Below are positions 36,806-48,395 of a stretch of DNA of 64,000 bases, piece by piece (positions within the stretch are counted from its first letter, which is position 1; the number at the start of each line of letters is the position of its first letter). Location: positions 23,667,809 to 23,731,808 of the forward strand of contig NC_067197.1 in NCBI RefSeq assembly GCF_000699445.3. The letters run 5' to 3'. The stretch is from Schistosoma haematobium. Its lineage: Eukaryota; Platyhelminthes; Trematoda; Strigeidida; Schistosomatidae. A program made the translations under genes and the position numbers. Under the pieces are notes generated by a model. The model was not told the DNA's origin, ran no database searches, and saw only the letters and a program-made list of their open reading frames with translations.

Positions 36806-37255
36806 ACTTATTTACTTGCTTACGCCTGTTACCCCTCGTGAAGGAGCATAGGCCGAACACCAGAATACTCCATCCAACTCTGTCCTGGATAATCCTTTCA
36901 AGTTCTTTCCAATCGCTATTCATCCTTTTCATGTGTATGTTCTTTGGCCTTCCTCTTTTCCGTTTCCCTTCACGATTACAAGTTAACACTTGCCTCGTGA
37001 TGCAATATCATGATTTCAGTAACGTGTGTCCTATACACTTTCAACGTCTCTTCATAATTTCCTCTTCATATGGGAGTTGGTTCGTTTTCTCCCACAGTGG
37101 TCTGTTGCTCTTGGTGTCCGGTCAACGGACATTGAGTATCTTGTGTAGACAATTGGTTATAAATGCTTGTACGTTATTTGATGATGGTTGTGATATTTCT
37201 CCAAGTTTTATTTCCATATAATGGAACTGTCTTGACGTTCGTATTGATGATTCTG
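36806..37255 (-). mobile_element. 5'-truncated RTE LINE, older subfamily
   Basis: 3' tail edge at ACTTGCTTACGCCTGTTACC, then sequence nearly identical to 43380-43700 and to the reverse complement of 27290-27560. It breaks off at about 37255 against the PLE. Coding remains only as [14 protein letters not shown] and NKTWRN-type pieces; there are stops and an internal deletion near 36930. Confidence 0.88.
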
Positions 37256-39285
37256 ATCCCCATCACCAATTAGATTAGCTAAAAGTAGCCTTTACTGTGA
37301 TGAAAGATTCCACGTAACTTTGTCTAAGAGTCTATCAAAGGAACAACTTTGCTTTGACTTCCCTGAAAACCCTGAAAATTCTCTCTACAATCTATCAACA
37401 GTGAAGTTAAATCAGATAAAAACAGAAGCCTTGTCTCTTGGATTTAAATTTCATATCCCGAAGACACATGCCGATAGAATAGACACAGAAACTCAATTTG
37501 AGAATTTATTTGATCAAATTAAAGAGTTGCACCCAGTTAGCGAAGAAAAGAAATGCTGGTTTAAATCTAAACTAGTCGATATCGCAAACCAAAACCTCGT
37601 TTCACCCACACTGCAATCTAAGCTTTTATCCAAAAACCACCTAACAGCATTACGAAATATTAAGCGAAATGATGATATAATGATATTACGGTCAGATAAA
37701 GGTTAAAGTGTTGTTCTAATGAACACAACAGATTATGTCTCTAAGATGAATTCCATTTTGAGTGACCACACGAGATCCAAGTTGGAAAAAAGTAACAAAG
37801 ACTTTACTGACTCCACTGAAAAAAGAATCACGAAAGTACTCAGAGACCTACTAAAAACGAAGATGATCGATAATTCTACTACAATAACCTACGACCTCGT
37901 GGGTCTCGTTTGCCCCACATGTATGGTTTACCGAAAATGCATAAACAAGATAATCCTCTTAAACCTCTTATGTCAATGGTCAATTCACCATACCACAAAG
38001 TTGTAAGATGGCTGGCAGATAAATTAGAACCACTTCGTCAACGATTAGCCACTTATACACTGAAGGATTCATTTGTATTTGCCGATAGCATGAATCGCAT
38101 AAATATTGCTGGTAAGTTTATGGTTTCTTTTGATGTGACATCATTGTTTACAAAAATACCACTTCTTGAAACCATAGACATAATTTGTCAACATCCTGAT
38201 ATCCTACCTCTACCAGCAATAGAATTCAAACGACTATGACTCTTGTGTACAAAAGATGTTCAGTTCCAATTCAACAATACTATATACCGACAAACCGATG
38301 GTGTAGCAATGGGAAGTCCGTTAGGCCCCGTCCTAGCAGACATTTTCATGGCTAACCTTGAAAGAACCAAGCTCAAAGGAGAGATTGATGAGATGATGAA
38401 CTATTCGAGGTATATTGATGATACATTCATCTTATGTAATGATCAACAACATGCGACAAATCTGTTAAGGTTTTTCAATGAAGCTCATCCAAATATTCAT
38501 TTAACTATGGAACATGAAAAAGAAAACATGTTCCATTTTCTCGATATAGCGATGAAAAGAAAAAAGGATGGCACAGTTTAACGCTCAGTTTACAAGAAAG
38601 ACACATGGAATGGTATTTATCTCAATTTCAACAGCTTTTGTCCAATCAATTATAAAAAGACACTTGTCAAAACACTGTTTCACAGAACAGAAAGAATATG
38701 TACCACCGATACAATCGAAGAGGAAATTATGAATGTTAAAAAGTGTTCAAGAAATAACGGATACCCTTTGAGGTTTATTGAGAAATATGGAAAACGTGAA
38801 GAAAAAATACCCAAGGAAACTACAGTAAATAAAAAACCTGTTTTTATTAAACTCAAATTCAAAGGCGATAATGTCACATATCGTGCAGCTAAATTGATTG
38901 TCCTGTCCAAAACGACATGTTCTTTGACACAATCAAAGGTCGACAGGTATCCCTTTCATGTTACCACCAACTGTGTATACAAATTTACATGTATCTGCCA
39001 AAGCAGTTACATTGGTAGAACAGAAAGGAGAGCCTACGTCCGATTCAAAGAACATATTCCGAAGAGTTTGAGATCAAACGGACTAAAAGCATTTAGCAGC
39101 GCTGTCGCAAGACATCTCCTTGACACAGGACATGAAGTCGATATACTGAAGTCCTTCAAGGTGATCAACAAACAATCAAATTCAAACCTTTTGAAATTCG
39201 CGGAAGTAATAGCAATCAAACGTTTAAAACCAGATCTTTGTATACAAAAAGAAACAGTAATAAATCTTTCTTTGCCCTGGTAACA
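37256..39285 (+). pseudogene. Penelope-like element, RT and GIY-YIG endonuclease, broken
   Basis: Readable from about 37290 to the stop after LSLPW (39281-39283). In order: N-terminal region to ILRSDKG, RT motifs PLKPLMSMVNSPYHK, FDVTSLFTKIPL, DGVAMGSPLGPVLAD and YSRYIDDTF (active-site YIDD), then a linker and a GIY-YIG-like nuclease with VYKFTC and SSYIGRTERRAYVRFKEH, ending LCIQKETVINLSLPW. Such enzymes nick and reverse transcribe at chromosomal sites. Breaks: TAA at 37704-37706, frameshift at about 37900, TGA at 38237-38239, TAA at 38579-38581. Motif residues remain, so inactivation is fairly recent. The 5' part is missing where it meets the RTE fragment. No ATG start is evident. Confidence 0.92.
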
Positions 39286-39720
39286 TACACCCCACCCCCT
39301 TTTATTTTTATTTATTTTTATTATGTCATTCCAACTCTTTCTGAATTTTATAATTACATCATTCATAACTGACCAATTTCAATTCATATCTCTCTTTATT
39401 AACATTAATCATCTTCAGTTACTTCATTACATAATCATCTCATGTGTTTTAATTCCATGATTTCTAATCACTATCTCAATTTTCTGGAACCTTCCCTCCC
39501 AAACTCTATATATTCGAAACAAAATTTTATGACCTCACTAACTCTAACGAAATCTTTGCTACATTATGTTACATATATTCATCCTTCACTGCCCTCTGTT
39601 GTATAAGTACGTCAATATCTATAATAACTTTGAATTTCAAATATTTTAGGTTGTAAGCAGCTGATGAGAACCTAACGAAATAAAATGAATTCATATTATT
39701 CTGCACTAACCTTTGTTCTT
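39286..39720 (+). mobile_element. PLE 3' untranslated / terminal region
   Basis: Follows the PLE stop codon. AT-rich with pyrimidine-rich runs. Near 39640-39690 the blocks TTTTAGGTT and AACCTAAC pair around CTGATGA, and GAAA follows. The right border is not defined because no duplication is visible. Confidence 0.5.
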
Positions 39721-41764
39721 TCTCTCTTTAAAATAATAAAGGGAACTATGTGTATGAAATTACCTAAATAATTTGAATGTTTTATTACTGACTGTTTTAG
39801 TTACTAGTTATCATGGAATATCATTATACACTTCATCGATTCTTATTATTGTGCCTTTTTTATACTTCATTGCATTACTATTAATTTGAACTATTATGCA
39901 GTTACTGTGTTTCGCGTTGCTAAAATCATAAATCGCAATAGTATAGATATGTTACTTATCAATGGATTATCATCAGTTACAGGGTACAGGAGGAAATTTC
40001 TTTTGGACAGTATAGAGTGCTGTCGCATTAGTAAATCTAATTAATTTGAGAGAAATAGAATAACCCATCCATTAATTCTTATGTCAGTATCATAATGCAG
40101 AAAATTCGAGAAAGACCTTTCAAATCTTATTAACTATGTTTGTGTATTATTACTAATTCAAATCACTATTTGATTACTACAGTTCCTGTTGATTGGTTGT
40201 TTTGGCTAACGTTTGATAAATAGTTTTATTATAGTTTTCTTAATTCATTGTACTTATAAACATCATAAAATTTGATAAGTCTTGAAGTTTATCATCACTC
40301 TTACTGTTAAACACTTAATTACCTTGATTCTTATGGCTCAAATTCTTATACTTGCTAAATTACTTTAAATGCTATTAAATAAATCCTTCACACAAAGACA
40401 ATTGAACACTAGAATCATTCATAGTTCATACATTTAAATTTCAGCTCGTAATTTAATTTATATGAACGATTTAGACAATTAAGTTTATAGTTAACACTTT
40501 TCAAAGATTCTCTCGCAAACTTAAGTTAAGAAATATGTTATAATTAATATATCTTTTTAATTTAAGTTCTTGTCTATTATAGGTAAATAATATTCTCTCA
40601 GCTCCCTTCTTAAACCTACTTTCTTAAGTTTGCACTATAATACAAAATCTATATATTTATACTTAAAACCTTAAACACCTTCCTACTGTGAAAGTGTTTT
40701 TGTTTTTAAAATTAAAAAATATATATTTTTTTCTTGCATATATTTGTTAAGTATTTCAGACAAACATAATCTCATTCTGTGATTAAACTGATAACTAGAA
40801 AGATAATTTGTTTTTGTGAATGGAATTTTTCTTCGTGCTCTAATTCGTAGATAATAAATGAAGAAGAAGGAGAAGAAGAAGAAAAGAAGAATTGAACAGT
40901 TAAAACAGATATGAGTATTTTATGGAAAAGAGTATTAAAATACTGGGAAAAGAATTTGTTATACTTTTTTGTTTCATTCTAATATGATTTATTGTTTAGA
41001 AAGTAACCACCAATACTATTGTGCTCATCTTGTGATGTCTACCTTCATTTTTAGTCAAATGAAATACTTTTATGTAAACGTTGATATAACAAGAATTCTT
41101 GGTTGCGATATTGAATGGAGGTAATGAAATGGGCTTTTGCACCTATTGGGGGGGGTACATCGCACAATGACAGAATCAGAGAAAAGAAAAGGATTACTTT
41201 TAAGCCCCAAACTAAATTCATCTATTCAATATTAATTGTCGAACTATTCAAAAGCAGTCACTTGACATGGAAAAAGACTTGACGACTGGTAAAATGAAAA
41301 ATAGAATCTGAATACCTGACTTTGCAAGATAAAAGTGTAGTCTGAAGTACCAAATGAATAGATTGACGACTTTTGATTGATAAGAACAATGATCTGACAG
41401 CTTTATGACACATGCCTATAATGCGTGACTGCTAGATAAATGGCCCAGGAGTGCCATAATGGGTTTCATCAGTTTTAGAGAGATGTCTAATGATTTATCT
41501 TTACTATTTGTTTGTTGATACGACGCTGCGCCGACATCAGTTTGGGACGCATTGGTAAACTAAACCAACTGAATTGAAGAATAGGTTATAATGCTTTGAT
41601 ATTGCCGCTCTAGGCAAACTTCCTTTAAATTATTATGTCATCTTTGCTTCATGAATAAAATTGTTATCTTTTTTCAACTACCTATGAGGTGGTCATCAAG
41701 TAGTAGAGGCAGGGGTTCACAATTTGGTATAGATCCCCTATATAAACCACATTATAATGGAATG
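39721..41764. other. AT-rich spacer
   Basis: A GAA-rich run at about 40858-40885 and a G8 run at about 41150. No coding domain. Confidence 0.5.
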
Positions 41765-43012
41765 AATGCTTTGAAAACCCCTCCTAAGTGTTGTATTTAA
41801 TAGTACGTGTATTTCTTGGACATTCCTCTTTGTTTGTATGTTTACTTTTATTCAGAACTTATTCAACTATATTTTTGTATTTTTCAGTCTTCTTTTACTG
41901 AACCCTTATTAACTGAAGCACCATTGGTTTGAGATCCGGTTAAAGCGCCGGACATTCGCTTTTCGTCTTCCCCATTTCGTAAACAACATCCCCGCCACGA
42001 GAAGGCAGTGAGTAGGACTTCCCTGGTAGAGGCTATATACGCGTGGCCATGTGAGAGCATTTCGAGAGGGAGAGCGGACTCTCCCCACTCTCGGCCGTAC
42101 CAGGGCATTTGAGGGCAAGTAACGTCTTAAAGATTAAGTAGTCTCATCATGACAAACGTACAATTTTGGGATTGGGTCGGCTATTATGGTAACGCAGATA
42201 AGTATACTGAAATCGAAAAAGACCACAAATCTACAGATGGACTACATTATTAATGTCACATAAGCTCGCGTTTATTTAATTATACTTCTCATCTTCGTGA
42301 AAATATACAAAATGATTCAACACAGAATAGAAAGGCCGTTAACAGAGGTGAGCACAGGTTTGGTAAGTGTTTATAATTTGGCGAATTTCACCTACGTAAT
42401 TCATGTGTTTTTCGTCATGCCAAATGTTTTAAGTATGGCATCATGGGATACATCAAATAGGTCTCTATAACTGCTGTTCGTTTTTCCATTAGTGATGATA
42501 AACCCTGTGGTTCGAATTTTATTAATTTGGGTGTTTCTGATGACCACTTTTCTTTGTCCACGATTTTGAAAGGTAATCTCGATATTCAGAGGCGACTACA
42601 TACCTTCCTTGGTTTATTTCATTACTTTGTTGTCGACACAGCCATCATAGAGTTTATTATTTCATCCAAGGACTTGGAATCGTTAGATTCTGACGTTGTA
42701 GTACGACCTACTAAGGTTTAATTATTGAGGATAACTGTACACAAGCTGCCTATATAAGGATGTCTTGAACTGTTAACAATAGATAGCAGTTCTTTATACA
42801 TAGATTATAAGTTTTTAGTAAGTGGAATAGGATCCTAAATACCAGTTTTGAAAAGTTTGGAAAAGTTTACTGTAACGGAAAGAACACGCTGAAAATCCCC
42901 CCAAGTATTTTATTTGATAGCATTGTTATTTGTTTGTTCTTTTTTCCTGTTTAGTATTCTAACCTTTATTCAGGTCTGTATTAATCACGCCTTATTTTCT
43001 TCAGTCTTCCAT
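41765..43012 (+). pseudogene. LTR-retrotransposon gag/protease relic
   Basis: At 42340-42840 the plus strand reads a damaged zinc-knuckle region (KCFKYGIMGYIKQVS, where CCHC positions have become Y, Y and S). It then reads LGVSDDHFSLSTI, an aspartic-protease-like FVVDTAIIEFIIS (DTA where retroviral-type proteases have DTG) and HKLPI...KFLVSGIGS. Several stops interrupt it. It resembles gypsy-type polyproteins; the exact family is not determined. RT is absent. A SINE-X piece lies inside at 41909-42118, and a diverged direct repeat of ~125 bp (41765-41890 and 42888-43012) brackets the relic. Confidence 0.65.
41909..42118 (-). mobile_element. SINE-X 5' part, well-preserved RNA stems
   Basis: Minus orientation, starting GCCCTCAAATGCCCTGG at 42118. 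It keeps the nested stems described at 58462-58555. About 60 bp is lost internally relative to the copy at 58462, and the 3' half is missing. The small ORFs here are frames of the SINE. Confidence 0.8.
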
Positions 43013-43235
43013 GTCTCGGCTTATTTTAATTGACTCTGTTCAGAAAACTTTATCACTTAATTTTACCGTTGCATGTTACCGGACGATTGACAATAATATA
43101 GTGTATGAGCAAACTCATGGTTACGGTGTGGTTCGGAATATGGTTCTTCATCCTACACTCTTCTTGGGAGTTAAGGCAATCCTTGTGAATGGATATCTGA
43201 TCCCATCTTGTTGAGGATATTTTTATTGACTTTCA
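43013..43235 (+). other. Unassigned short ORF
   Basis: ATG-initiated ORF 43011-43214 (67 codons) directly downstream of a polypyrimidine-CAG that looks like a splice acceptor. No domain recognised; it may belong to the LTR relic or be chance. Confidence 0.25.
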
Positions 43236-45029
43236 GGTTTGCTTACTTACGCCTGTTACTTATCATGAAGGAGCATAGGCAACCCACGAGCACCCTCAGT
43301 CTAACTGAGTCCTGGGCAATCCTTCCAAGTTCTTTTCGGTTGTTACTCATCCTTTCCATGTCTACTTCCAATTTTCGACGCGGTATGTTCTTTGGCCTTC
43401 CTCTTTTCCGTTTCCCTTCACGATTACAAGTTAACACTTGCCTCGTGATGCAATATCATGATTTCAGTAACGTGTGTCCTATACACTTTCAACGTCTCTT
43501 CATAATTTCCTCTTCATATGGGAGTTGGTTCGTTTTCTCCCACAGTGGTCTGTTGCTCATGGTGTCCGGTCAACGGACATTGAGTATCTTGTGTAGACAA
43601 TTGGTTATAAATGCTTGTACGTTATTTGATGATGGTTGTGATATTTCTCCAAGTTTTATTTTCATACAATAGAACTATCTTGACGTTCGTATTGGAGATT
43701 GTGATTTTGATATTTGTTGACGGTTGTTTTGAGTTCCATAAGTTGTTCAACTGTAGGAATGTTGTCCTTGTTTTGCCAATCCTCGCTTTTACGTCTTCAC
43801 CAGACCCTCCATTTTCATCGATGATTTCGCCCTCGTTGGTGAATGTTTTTACCTCTTTCAGAGCTTCTTCATGAAGTGTGACTGGGTTGGTGTTCTTTGT
43901 ATAAAATTTTAGGATCGTGCTCCTTTCCCTGTGTATGTTGGGGCCTGCTAATGCAGAGGCTGCTCCTACATTGTTTGTCTTGACCTGCATTTGTTAATGT
44001 TTGTCCGATAGAAGGGCTGTGTCGTATATGAAGCCCAAGCCATCTAGTTACATGCAAGCTGTCCATTTTATTCCATGCTTCTCCTCAGATGCCGAGGTCT
44101 TTATTAGCCATTCAACCACCAGAACAAAAAGGAGCAAAGTAGGCAGCTTTGTCTGACTCCGGCCACTATTTGGAATGCATCTGTCAGCTGTCCTTCATGA
44201 ACGATTTTGCTGTGTAGTCTGTCGTATGAGTTCAGTCTGGTGTTGGCGATCTTCTCTGGCAAACAATAGTGTTGAAGACGTTATATTAATATTCGTCAAT
44301 TTACTTTGTCAAGTGCTTTCTCATAATCAGGGGAGTTGATATATGATGTCGAGTTCCATTCAATCAATTGTTCTACTATGATCCGTAGTATCATGATCCT
44401 TGCGGAATCAAGCCTGTTGATCTTGAAGTTGAGTGTCTACTAAATCTTTCACTCACTTCACTAACACTCAGTTTAAAATGTTTCCTCGTACTGACAGTAG
44501 TGTGATGCCTTCGTCGTTCTTACACTTGTTCAGATCTCCTTTCTTTGGAATATTGATGAGGTGTCCTTCTTTCTGGTCCATAGGCACTTGTTCCTTCTCC
44601 CAAATCTTTTTGAATAGAAGGTGCTTTCTTTGTCCTTGACCGGTCTCTCTGGTTGTTTCATGTAGTTGTTTCATATTTCCTTCTGTTGAAGCCTTTTATA
44701 TTGTCATTGCTAGGTCTTCCTTCTATTTCTGTTTTTCATCCATCATGCTCTTCTTCACTTGCTTATTTGCCACTGTGTGCTTAGCTTGTGCCTCGACTTT
44801 CTCTGCCCTTGTTCGGCTGTTGGTAATTGCTGTCGCCTTGTTCTTCCCTTCTTGAATATTTCCCAGGGTTTTGATAAAGACCTACTACTTGTAATGGTGC
44901 TTCTTGAGGCCCATAACCTCCTAATGTGTTGATGTCATTTCTTTTTTGATCCCTTTCCAACTGTCCTTCGTAGTAGTTTCTTCTTTCAGTAGACCTTGTA
45001 ACTCTTGGAACCTGTTGTTGAGAGTTATC
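43236..45029 (-). mobile_element. Older RTE LINE copy, 3' portion (split by nested insertion)
   Basis: Minus strand. From the TAAG tail at 43243 upward come the C-terminal region ([20 protein letters not shown]), the NTNPVTLHEEALKEVKTFTN region, damaged RT (a frame-broken catalytic region at about 44030, KKGDLNKCKNDEGITLLSV at 44520-44570) and the linker up to 45029. Many stops and frameshifts. The remaining ~115 bp continue at 48281-48395 beyond the inserted younger element. Same subfamily as 27047-27750 and 36806-37255. Confidence 0.9.
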
Positions 45030-45044
45030 TTGAATTAATTGAAT
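45030..45044. repeat. Target-site duplication, left copy
   Basis: TTGAATTAATTGAAT, identical to 48266-48280 and flanking the SR2-like element exactly. Confidence 0.95.
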
Positions 45045-45060
45045 CTACTTACTTACTTAC

Positions 45061-48000
45061 TTACTTACGCCTGCTACTCCCAATGGAGCATAGGCCGCTG
45101 ACCAGCATTCTCCAACCCACTCTGTCCTGGGCCTTCTTTTCTAGTTCCCTCCAATTCTTGTTCATTTTTCTCATGTCTATCTCCATTTCCCGACGTAATG
45201 TGTTCTTTGGTCTTCCCCTTCTCCTTTGGCCTTCAGGATTCCATGTGAGGGCTTGTCTTGTGACGCAGTTGGGTGCTTTCCTCAATGTGTGTCCTATCCA
45301 CTTCCAGCGCTTCTTCCTGATTTCTTCCTCTGCTGGGATCTGGTTTGTTCTCTCCCACAGTACGTTGTTGCTAATAGTGTCCGGCCAATGGATCTGAAGT
45401 ATTTTGCGTAGACAATTGTTAATAAACACCTGTATTTTCTGGATGGTGGCTTTTGTAGTTCTCCAGGTTTCTGCCCCATACAGTAGAACTGTCTTGACAT
45501 TTGTATTGAAAATCCTGACCTTGGTGTTGGTTGACAGTTGCTTTGAGTTCCAGATGTTCCTCAGTTGTAAATATGCTGCTCTTGCTTTGCCGATCCGCGC
45601 CTTCACATCTGCATCAGAACCACCCTGTTCATCAATGATGCTGCCCAAATACGTAGAGGTTTTTACATCTTCCAAATCTTCTCCGTCAATTGTGATTGGA
45701 TTGGTGCATTCTGTGTTGTATCGGAGAATCTTGCTTTTCCCTTTGTGTATATTGAGACCTATTGCTGCTGAGGCTGCTGCTACACTGCTCGTTTTCTCCT
45801 GCATTTGTTGTTGCGTTTGGGATAGAAGGGCCAGATCGTCTGCGAAGTCTAGATCATCCAACCGCATCTTAGATGTCCATTGTATCCCGCGCTTCCCTTC
45901 AGACGTTGACGTCTTCATGATCCAGTCGATCACCAGGAGAAAGAGAAAGGGTGAGAGTAAGCAACCTTGCCTAACACCTGTCTTCACTTCAAACGACTTT
46001 GTCAACTCTCCTCCATGCACGATTTTGCAGTGTAATCCATCATATGAGTTCTGTATGATATTGACTATCTTCTGAGGCACGCTGTAGTGTCGAAGAAGTT
46101 TCCATAGTGTTGTTCTGTCCACGCTATCAAATGCCTTTTCGTAGTCAATGAAGTTGATGTAGAGTGATGAATTCCATTCAATTGATTGTTCCACAATGAT
46201 CCGTAGAGTTGCAATTTGGTCTGTACACGATCTATCCTTGCGGAATCCTGCCTGTTGGTCACGAAGTTGGGCGTCTACGCAGTCCTTCATCCTGTTTAAC
46301 AATACCCTGTTGAAGAATTTTCCCGGTATTGAGAGAAGAGTGATGCCCCTGTAGTTATCACACTTGCTGAGATCGCCTTTCTTCGGTATTTTGATCAGGA
46401 GTCCTTCTTTCCAGTCTGTTGGTACTTGTTCCTCATCCCAAATCTTATTGAAGAGAATGTGGAGTATCCTTGCACTTGCCTCTACGTCTGCTTTTAGTGC
46501 CTCTGCTGGGATGTTGTCCGGTCCTGCTGCTTTTCCACTCTTGATTTGTCTGATGGTCATGCTGATTTCTTCAATTGTTGGTGGGCCAACATTGATTGGG
46601 AGGTCCGTGGGTGCTGCTTCGATGTTGGGTGGGTTCAGTGCAGCTGGTCGATCCAAGTGTTCTTTGAAGTGTTCTACCCACCTGTTTTGTTGCTCTTCAA
46701 TGTTGGTGATTATCTCGCCTTCCTTGCTTTTCACTGGTCGTTCTGGTTTGCGGCGATTTCCAGAGAGTTTCTTTGTCGTGTCATACAATTGTCTCATGTT
46801 TCCTTCTCTTGCAGCCTTTTCCGCCGTCGTTGCTAAGTCTTCCACATATTTACGTTTGTCGGTTCTGATGCTCCTCTTCACCTGTTTGTTTATTTCCGTG
46901 TATTCAGCTTGTGCCTTGGCTTTTTCTGCTCTTGTTCGGCTGGTATTGATCGCTGCCTTCTTGTTCCTTCTTTCTTGAATCTTATCCAGTGTATCAACAG
47001 TGATCCATTCCTTGTGGTGGTTCTTCTTGTGACCCAGGACCTCATGACATGTTGAAGTGATTGCCTCTTTGATCCCCTTCCAGTTGCTCTCCACAGTAGT
47101 TCCTTTTCCATTGAGTAGATCATGAAAGGCCTGGAACTTATTGCTGAGGACTATCTTGAATTTGTTGAGTTTGTCAGTATCCTGGAGAAAAGCCGTATTG
47201 AACTTTTGTGATATTGTCCGCCCCGTTGTCCAGTGCTTCTTGAGTTTCAATTTCATCTTGGCGACCAGTAAGTGATGATCTGATGCTATATCAGCTCCTC
47301 TCTTGGTTCTCACGTCCTCTATAGTCCTCCTGAACGTTTTGTTGATGCAAATATGGTCGATTTGGTTTTGTGTAGAGTGATCCGGTGAAGTCCATGTGGT
47401 CTTGTGTATGCGTTTATGTGGGAATATGGTGCCGCCTATGACCAGCTTATTGAAGGCACATAGATTTGCAAATCTCTCACCATGTTCGTTCCTTTCTCCC
47501 GGTCCGTGTCGTCCCATGATGTCTCCATATCCGGTGTTGTCCATTCCAACCTTGGCGTTGAAATCTCCCATCAGAATGGTCAGGTCGTTTGTTGGGCACT
47601 TCTCGACTATTGACTGCAGTCTATTGTAGAATTGATCTTTAGCGTCTTCATTGTAGTCGTTGGTAGGCGCATAGCATTGGATGATGTTCATTGAAATGCC
47701 CTCTTTCTTTGTTTTAAACGAGGCTTTGATGATCCTTGGTCCATGAGATTCCCATCCTATAAGTGCGTTTTGTGCTTGTTTGGACAGCATCAATGCAACT
47801 CCTTGTGTATGTGGTGCATTTTCTTCTTCATGGCCGGAGTATAACAGGAGCTCTCCTGAAGTTAGTCATTGTTGTCCAACTTGTGTCCAATGTGTTTCAC
47901 TGATCCCAAGTACCTCTAGGTTGTATCTTCTCATTTCTGCAGCAATCTGGAAGGCTCTTCCGGTGTCCCACATTGTACGAACATTCCATGTACCTAAATA

Positions 48001-48078
48001 AATGGTCGCTCTGGTTGTCAGAAAGGGCATCGGCCTCGTAATTTCCGAAGGGATTCGGCTTTCATCATGAGGCGTCAT
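45061..48078 (-). CDS. RTE endonuclease-reverse transcriptase, one in-frame TGA
   Basis: ATG at 48076-48078 and 1005 codons to a TAA at 45061-45063. Apurinic-type endonuclease: residues ~25-280 with [24 protein letters not shown] (~170), QIDHICI and the catalytic SDHHLL (~266). RT: ~510-760 with [53 protein letters not shown] and FADDLALL (~745). A basic C-terminus ([17 protein letters not shown]) follows. It nicks DNA and copies its RNA at the nick. One TGA at 47866-47868 (codon 71, just after WTQVGQQ) interrupts the frame inside the endonuclease; the frame is otherwise open. The stop codon lies in the TAAG tail, so there is virtually no 3' UTR. The long plus-strand ORFs over this region are antisense shadows. 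Confidence 0.95.
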
Positions 48079-48265
48079 AATTCTTCTAAATGAAGATCTT
48101 CTGACTCCCAGGGCAGAGTTTAAAAGGTTTGAATAATTTTTTCTGGTTAGCGTTTTTTTAGCGAGTTAGTTTTCTACGGGATGGGGACGCTGACCCCATG
48201 CCCAACCCTCCTTCTTTATCCGGGCTTGGGACCGGCAGTAGCCCCCGGAGGGACTCCAGGCGGAG
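48079..48265 (-). promoter_or_regulatory. Structured GC-rich 5' UTR of the RTE element
   Basis: Transcript-sense sequence has CCTGGAGTCCCTCCGGGGG, then GGTCCCAAGCCCGGATAAA, then GGAGGG, which can pair with CCCTCC, and a hairpin GGGGTCAGCGTCCCC. RTE 5' ends in animals often keep such motifs; internal promoter or ribozyme roles are inference. Confidence 0.6.
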
Positions 48266-48280
48266 TTGAATTAATTGAAT
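48266..48280. repeat. Target-site duplication, right copy
   Basis: TTGAATTAATTGAAT, identical to 45030-45044. Confidence 0.95.
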
Positions 48281-48395
48281 TTGTCAGTACCTAAATGCAT
48301 GGCTGTACTAAACTTTTGTAATACTGATTCTCCAGTTGTCCGTTGCTTCTCTAGCTTCACTTTCAGCTTGAAAAACACCGAGTGATGATCATGAA
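48281..48395 (-). mobile_element. Older RTE LINE copy, continuation beyond the insertion
   Basis: TTTGTCAGTACCTAAATGCA ... GAGTGATGATC lines up with 47163-47279 of the younger element and joins with the sequence ending at 45029. Homology stops at about 48395. Confidence 0.85.

Larger units (their letters stand above)
45045..48265 (-). mobile_element. Nearly intact full-length SR2-like RTE retrotransposon
   Basis: A 3.2-kb RTE-clade LINE with a complete 5' end (GC-rich ~187-bp 5' UTR, 48079-48265), a single long coding frame and a TAAG-repeat tail (45045-45066 region), bounded by a perfect 15-bp target duplication. Completeness, the clean duplication and only one nonsense codon show that it is the youngest LINE in the window. 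It is inserted in the same orientation into an older relative. The resemblance to schistosome SR2 is from recognised motifs and clade features; I have not compared it with the deposited sequence. Confidence 0.95.

Noticed and set aside
39640..39690. Hammerhead ribozyme after the PLE
   Set aside because: CTGATGA and GAAA are 9 nt apart, too short for helix II, and the flanking AGGTT/AACCT pairing is not compatible with the hammerhead fold.
45404..46978. Plus-strand ORFs of 223 and 204 codons
   Set aside because: They are antisense to the RTE RT coding frame; composition follows the reverse complement of conserved motifs and no domain is encoded.
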